Origin: an uncultured Pseudomonadales bacterium
GTDB lineage: Bacteria > Pseudomonadota > Gammaproteobacteria > Pseudomonadales > Pseudohongiellaceae
Direction: 5' to 3'
Length of the DNA stretch: 8,137 nucleotides
NCBI GenBank assembly: GCA_938082955.1
Contig: CALKDE010000194.1
Span: 1 to 8,137, forward strand
A program made the position numbers and the translations under genes. The notes below the pieces were generated by a model. The model made no database searches, was not told the DNA's origin, and was given only the letters and a program-made list of their open reading frames with translations. Every line of letters starts with the position of its first letter. The first letter of the stretch is position 1. Positions 5,999-8,137 of this stretch are shown piece by piece.

Positions 5999-6834
5999 TT
6001 CAGTAAATCCTCGGGTTGGAATATCAGTGAAAGAGACCTGAAATTCGCATTAAACACATTAATAGGCAATGCCTGTAATTCTCTGAACGGTGCCGCACTA
6101 TAAACCGCATTCTCTGCGGATCTGTCGAAAGCTGGATCACCACTGGACTGCGTGATGAGCGCATCAATCAACTCACCTGTAGGCAACATCCTAATCTGCA
6201 AGATCGCCCGCATACCATTCCTGGCACTAGGCGGTCTTGACCAAACACTCTGTACAGCTTGTTGAATTATCGCCGTACCACTTTGTACCATTTCGAATTC
6301 TGAGGTGGCCAGTTCAGCAGCAGCAGCGTCCGCACTCTCTTGCTGTCTTTGCCTATCACGAACCTCTATCTTGCGTTGCTCCTCGGCGAGCTCCCTTAGC
6401 CTGCGCCGCTCTTCCTCAATCTCTTCTTGCTCTTTGCGCTCGCGCACAAGTTGCTCTGTATCCAGCTTTTCCTGTTCCTGACGTTGCCGCAAGGATGCCA
6501 GATCTCGCGCCACTCTTTGTTCTTCCGCCCTGGCGTCTGCTTGTTCTTTCCTTAGTTGTTCTGCGTCAACAGCTTGCTGCGCGACTTCCCGTTCTTGAAC
6601 TCTCTGTTGTTGCTGCCGCCGCTCCAAACGCTTGCGCTCGTTCGCAACCTGAGGATTCTCTTGAATCAGCAATGCCTTCACCACTGTAGGCTGGACTAAT
6701 TCCAAAGCCTCGGGGCTCTTACTGCTTTGCAGATATAACAGCAATGCCAATATTACACTGTGAAAAGTCACGGCCACCACTACCGAAAGCGGGTAGCCGT
6801 TGTAGATTACAACATTGTTGAACGTGTCTTTCAT
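5995..6834 (-). CDS. tolA: Tol-Pal system protein TolA
   Basis: TolA is the trans-periplasmic link anchored in the inner membrane. It transmits TolQR-generated force to TolB/Pal and CpoB. From ATG 6834 it has 279 residues, which is short compared with about 421 in E. coli. It has one transmembrane helix at about 14-36 that contains a His (H25) at the position where TolA contacts TolQR. A charged alpha-helical coil spans about 55-175, very rich in Glu, Gln and Arg rather than the Ala/Lys-rich repeats of enterobacteria. The C-terminal TolA/TonB-like domain spans about 176-279 (VWSRPPSARNGM, IRMLPTGEL, SSGDPAFDRSAENAV, AAPF). It contains no Cys. An in-frame GTG at 6864 would add 10 residues and overlap tolR. 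Neither start has a good SD; I prefer the ATG, 16 bases after tolR. Confidence 0.94.
   Translation of the reverse strand: MKDTFNNVVIYNGYPLSVVVAVTFHSVILALLLYLQSSKSPEALELVQPTVVKALLIQENPQVANERKRLERRQQQQRVQEREVAQQAVDAEQLRKEQADARAEEQRVARDLASLRQRQEQEKLDTEQLVRERKEQEEIEEERRRLRELAEEQRKIEVRDRQRQQESADAAAAELATSEFEMVQSGTAIIQQAVQSVWSRPPSARNGMRAILQIRMLPTGELIDALITQSSGDPAFDRSAENAVYSAAPFRELQALPINVFNANFRSLSLIFQPEDLLN
6008..6012 (-). promoter_or_regulatory. Ribosome binding site for tolB inside the tolA end (TTG start)
   Basis: On the minus strand GAGGA (6012-6008) lies within the last codons of tolA, 9 bases before TTG 5998. The tolB TTG overlaps the tolA TGA stop (5997-5995) as TTGA. Terminating ribosomes could therefore restart directly on tolB. 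The site decides the TTG start and suggests translational coupling. Confidence 0.75.
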
Positions 6835-6850
6835 TTGTCGTTTGGCAGAC

Positions 6851-7294
6851 TCACTGCTGAACACCCAACGGCTGGGTAATAAAATTAGGGTTCACGACCC
6901 CAGCCGCCTGCAGCGTTGTGATCAGATTTACCATCGCCCCCCAACCCGCTTGTGTATCACCCTCTACCAGAACCTGTATGGTCGGATTCGCGGCGGTGAT
7001 TATGCCTACTTGCTGTCCCAACGTTTCCAAAGTCACCGGCTGACGATCTTCACCGGTTGCCCCAACGCTAATGAAGTAATCTCCCTCGGCGGTAAGCGAA
7101 ACGACCAACGTTTCTTGGTTCTCATCGATGGCCAAGGGCTCGTTATTCGCCTCTGGCAGCTCCACCTCGATGCCCTGATTGAGCAAGGGAGCGGTCACCA
7201 TGAACACCACTAGCAATACCAGCATGACGTCGATAAAAGGCACGACGTTAATCTCACCCATTGGTTTGCGTTTCTTACGGACAATTGTTTCCAT
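6851..7294 (-). CDS. tolR: Tol-Pal system motor protein TolR
   Basis: TolR is an inner-membrane protein with a single transmembrane helix and a periplasmic domain. With TolQ it forms the proton channel that energises TolA. From ATG 7294 the protein has 147 residues (E. coli 142). The basic N-terminus (RKKRKP) and the motif EINVVPFIDVMLVLLVVFMVTAP are typical of ExbD/TolR. D22 in the membrane helix is the essential protonatable Asp (D23 in E. coli). The periplasmic domain spans about 40-147, ending NPNFITQPL. A TTG immediately before the ATG is in frame but ATG is the obvious choice. The SD is weak (AGG about 8 bases upstream). The gene lies 26 bases after tolQ and 16 bases before tolA. Confidence 0.97.
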   Translation of the reverse strand: METIVRKKRKPMGEINVVPFIDVMLVLLVVFMVTAPLLNQGIEVELPEANNEPLAIDENQETLVVSLTAEGDYFISVGATGEDRQPVTLETLGQQVGIITAANPTIQVLVEGDTQAGWGAMVNLITTLQAAGVVNPNFITQPLGVQQ

Positions 7295-7320
7295 CAAGCA
7301 AACCTATTCAGTAGCTGCGC

Positions 7321-8007
7321 TTATTCAACATGTATCTGTCGATGCAGAATACTTGAGAATTCGTCGGTGAAAGTAACGTAGCTGCCGGTGATGCTATCGA
7401 CATTCGCCGTGTACCGGTTGTATACGACCACCGCTGGAATCGCTACGAACAGACCCATGGCAGTAGCGATAAGCGCCTCGGCAATATCAGGCGCTATTAC
7501 CTGCATCGTTACCTGAGCCTGACTGGCAAGCCCAATAAACGAATTCATGATGCCTATTACGGTCCCAAATAGGCCGATGTAAACTGAGACTGATGCGACA
7601 GTTGCCAGAAACGGCAGATGCTTCTCGAGCTTCTCCTCTTCTCTGGAATAGGCCACGCGCATCGCTCGCTGTGCGCCCTCCATTATCGCTTCCTTGTCCA
7701 TGTTAGGCTGCTGACGCAGACGCATAAACTCTTTAAAGCCAGCGCGAAAGATACTCTCCATGCCCACGAGCGGAATATCCTCCTTCTGCATCTGACTCCC
7801 TTCTTTATAAAGCTGACTCAGGTCCATGCCTGACCAAAAACGGTTCTCGAAACTAAGCACTCCTTTAGCGGCAGCCGACAGCACCAACGCGCGCTGAAAT
7901 ATCATCACCCAGGAAACTATCGAAAGCCCGAGCAACGTAAGCAGGACTAACTGCACCGGCAGGCTCGCTTCCAAAATTAACAAGGTAGGTGTAATCCCTT
8001 CGTTCAC
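7321..8007 (-). CDS. tolQ: Tol-Pal system proton channel subunit TolQ
   Basis: TolQ is a three-helix inner-membrane protein of the ExbB/MotA family that forms the pentameric proton channel around TolR. The protein has 228 residues (E. coli 230). Helix 1 is at about 17-38 (QLVLLTLLGLSIVSWVMIFQRA). The cytoplasmic region spans about 39-130 and contains FWSGMDLSQLY and GAQRAMR. Helix 2 is at about 134-158 and helix 3 at about 172-195 (IAEALIATAMGLFVAIPAV, YNR). The conserved channel threonines are T149 (GLFGT) and T182 (IAT). Start GTG 8007 is preceded by GGAG at 7 bases and agrees with the family N-terminus. Three residues differ from the usual consensus: V142 where SPYIGLFGT has Pro, I151 where GTVWGI has Trp, and D174 where PGIAEAL has Gly. 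The reading frame is intact. Confidence 0.97.
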   Translation of the reverse strand: MNEGITPTLLILEASLPVQLVLLTLLGLSIVSWVMIFQRALVLSAAAKGVLSFENRFWSGMDLSQLYKEGSQMQKEDIPLVGMESIFRAGFKEFMRLRQQPNMDKEAIMEGAQRAMRVAYSREEEKLEKHLPFLATVASVSVYIGLFGTVIGIMNSFIGLASQAQVTMQVIAPDIAEALIATAMGLFVAIPAVVVYNRYTANVDSITGSYVTFTDEFSSILHRQIHVE

Positions 8008-8014
8008 TATCGTT

Positions 8015-8046
8015 CTCCAAGTTGGGTATCTGTTTTAGATAACCCA
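8015..8046 (-). promoter_or_regulatory. tolQ leader hairpin and ribosome binding site
   Basis: On the minus strand, TGGGTTATCT (8046-8037) and AGATACCCA (8031-8023) form a 9-bp stem with one bulged base around the 5-base loop AAAAC. GGAG (8018-8015), the Shine-Dalgarno site of tolQ, begins 4 bases after the stem. No T-run follows, so this is not a terminator. Its position suggests an effect on translation initiation or mRNA stability at the head of the operon. This is inference from position only. Confidence 0.4.
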
Positions 8047-8110
8047 CAATCGACCTCGGCTATGCCGCAGATTGATGCAGTTAATCCTCGCGGATTGAAT
8101 TCTCACAACC

Positions 8111-8137
8111 TATTACTATTACTATTACTATTACTAT
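8111..8137. repeat. Hexanucleotide microsatellite (TATTAC)n at window edge
   Basis: Four and a half perfect copies of TATTAC fill 8111-8137 and run off the window, so the true length is unknown. The array lies about 100 bases upstream of tolQ. Read on the minus strand, it is (GTAATA)n. One frame is a series of TAG/TAA stops, another encodes alternating Ser-Asn and ends RL-stop at 8105-8103, and the third encodes Ile-Val repeats ending at TAA 8083-8081. It may therefore be non-coding spacer or the very end of an upstream gene. In many gammaproteobacteria that gene would be ybgC, but nothing here is recognisable as ybgC. Confidence 0.85.

Noticed and set aside
6237..6689. 150-codon plus-strand open frame
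   Set aside because: It lies antisense to the charged TolA coil, where biased codon use keeps the other strand free of stops. The translation is low-complexity Leu/Ala/Pro with no family motif.
6815..7213. 132-codon plus-strand open frame
   Set aside because: It is antisense to tolR and the tolA start, has no recognisable domain, and the opposite frame is a certain gene.
8111..8137. CRISPR-like or transposon-end interpretation of the tandem repeat
   Set aside because: The unit is 6 bases with no spacers and no inverted partner, so it is a simple microsatellite.

Overview
The window looks chromosomal, from a free-living gammaproteobacterium. It has roughly even GC content and carries the conserved Tol-Pal envelope operon followed by two queuosine-pathway genes and a tRNA-Lys gene. 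From general knowledge, the order tolQ-tolR-tolA-tolB-pal-cpoB(ybgF)-queE-queC-tRNA-Lys resembles pseudomonads and related marine gammaproteobacteria. The protein sequences diverge enough from E. coli and Pseudomonas that I would not name a genus.

Layout. Everything from the right edge down to about 1537 is on the minus strand and reads right to left. The tolQ leader (8008-8137) holds a hexanucleotide repeat at the window edge and a hairpin just before the ribosome binding site. Then come tolQ, tolR, tolA, tolB, pal and cpoB, tightly packed or overlapping, then queE, queC and tRNA-Lys(UUU). I see no convincing terminator between tolQ and the tRNA, so read-through along the cluster is possible. 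The tRNA also has a plausible promoter of its own. A plus-strand RNase H gene with an N-terminal viroplasmin-type hybrid-binding domain (723-1484) converges on the tRNA. Left of it are a mostly featureless spacer, a minus-strand gene for a 50-residue secreted His/Asp/Glu-rich peptide (231-383), a good plus-strand intrinsic terminator (98-137), and perhaps the last codons of a plus-strand gene cut off by the window edge.

How the genes work together. TolQ and TolR form the proton-driven inner-membrane motor. It acts through TolA on periplasmic TolB and on the peptidoglycan-bound lipoprotein Pal, which supports outer-membrane constriction at division. CpoB links this machine to peptidoglycan synthesis. 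QueE and QueC make preQ0, the 7-deazaguanine precursor of queuosine. The left end is unrelated to this cluster.

Novelty. Most of the window is a well-known conserved locus, and I found no clear undescribed multi-gene system. The points worth a second look are the secreted His-rich micro-peptide, the (TATTAC)n repeat and leader hairpin before tolQ, unusual residues in TolQ and TolB, the non-ATG starts in the tol genes, and a short imperfect repeat of the tRNA-Lys 3' end.
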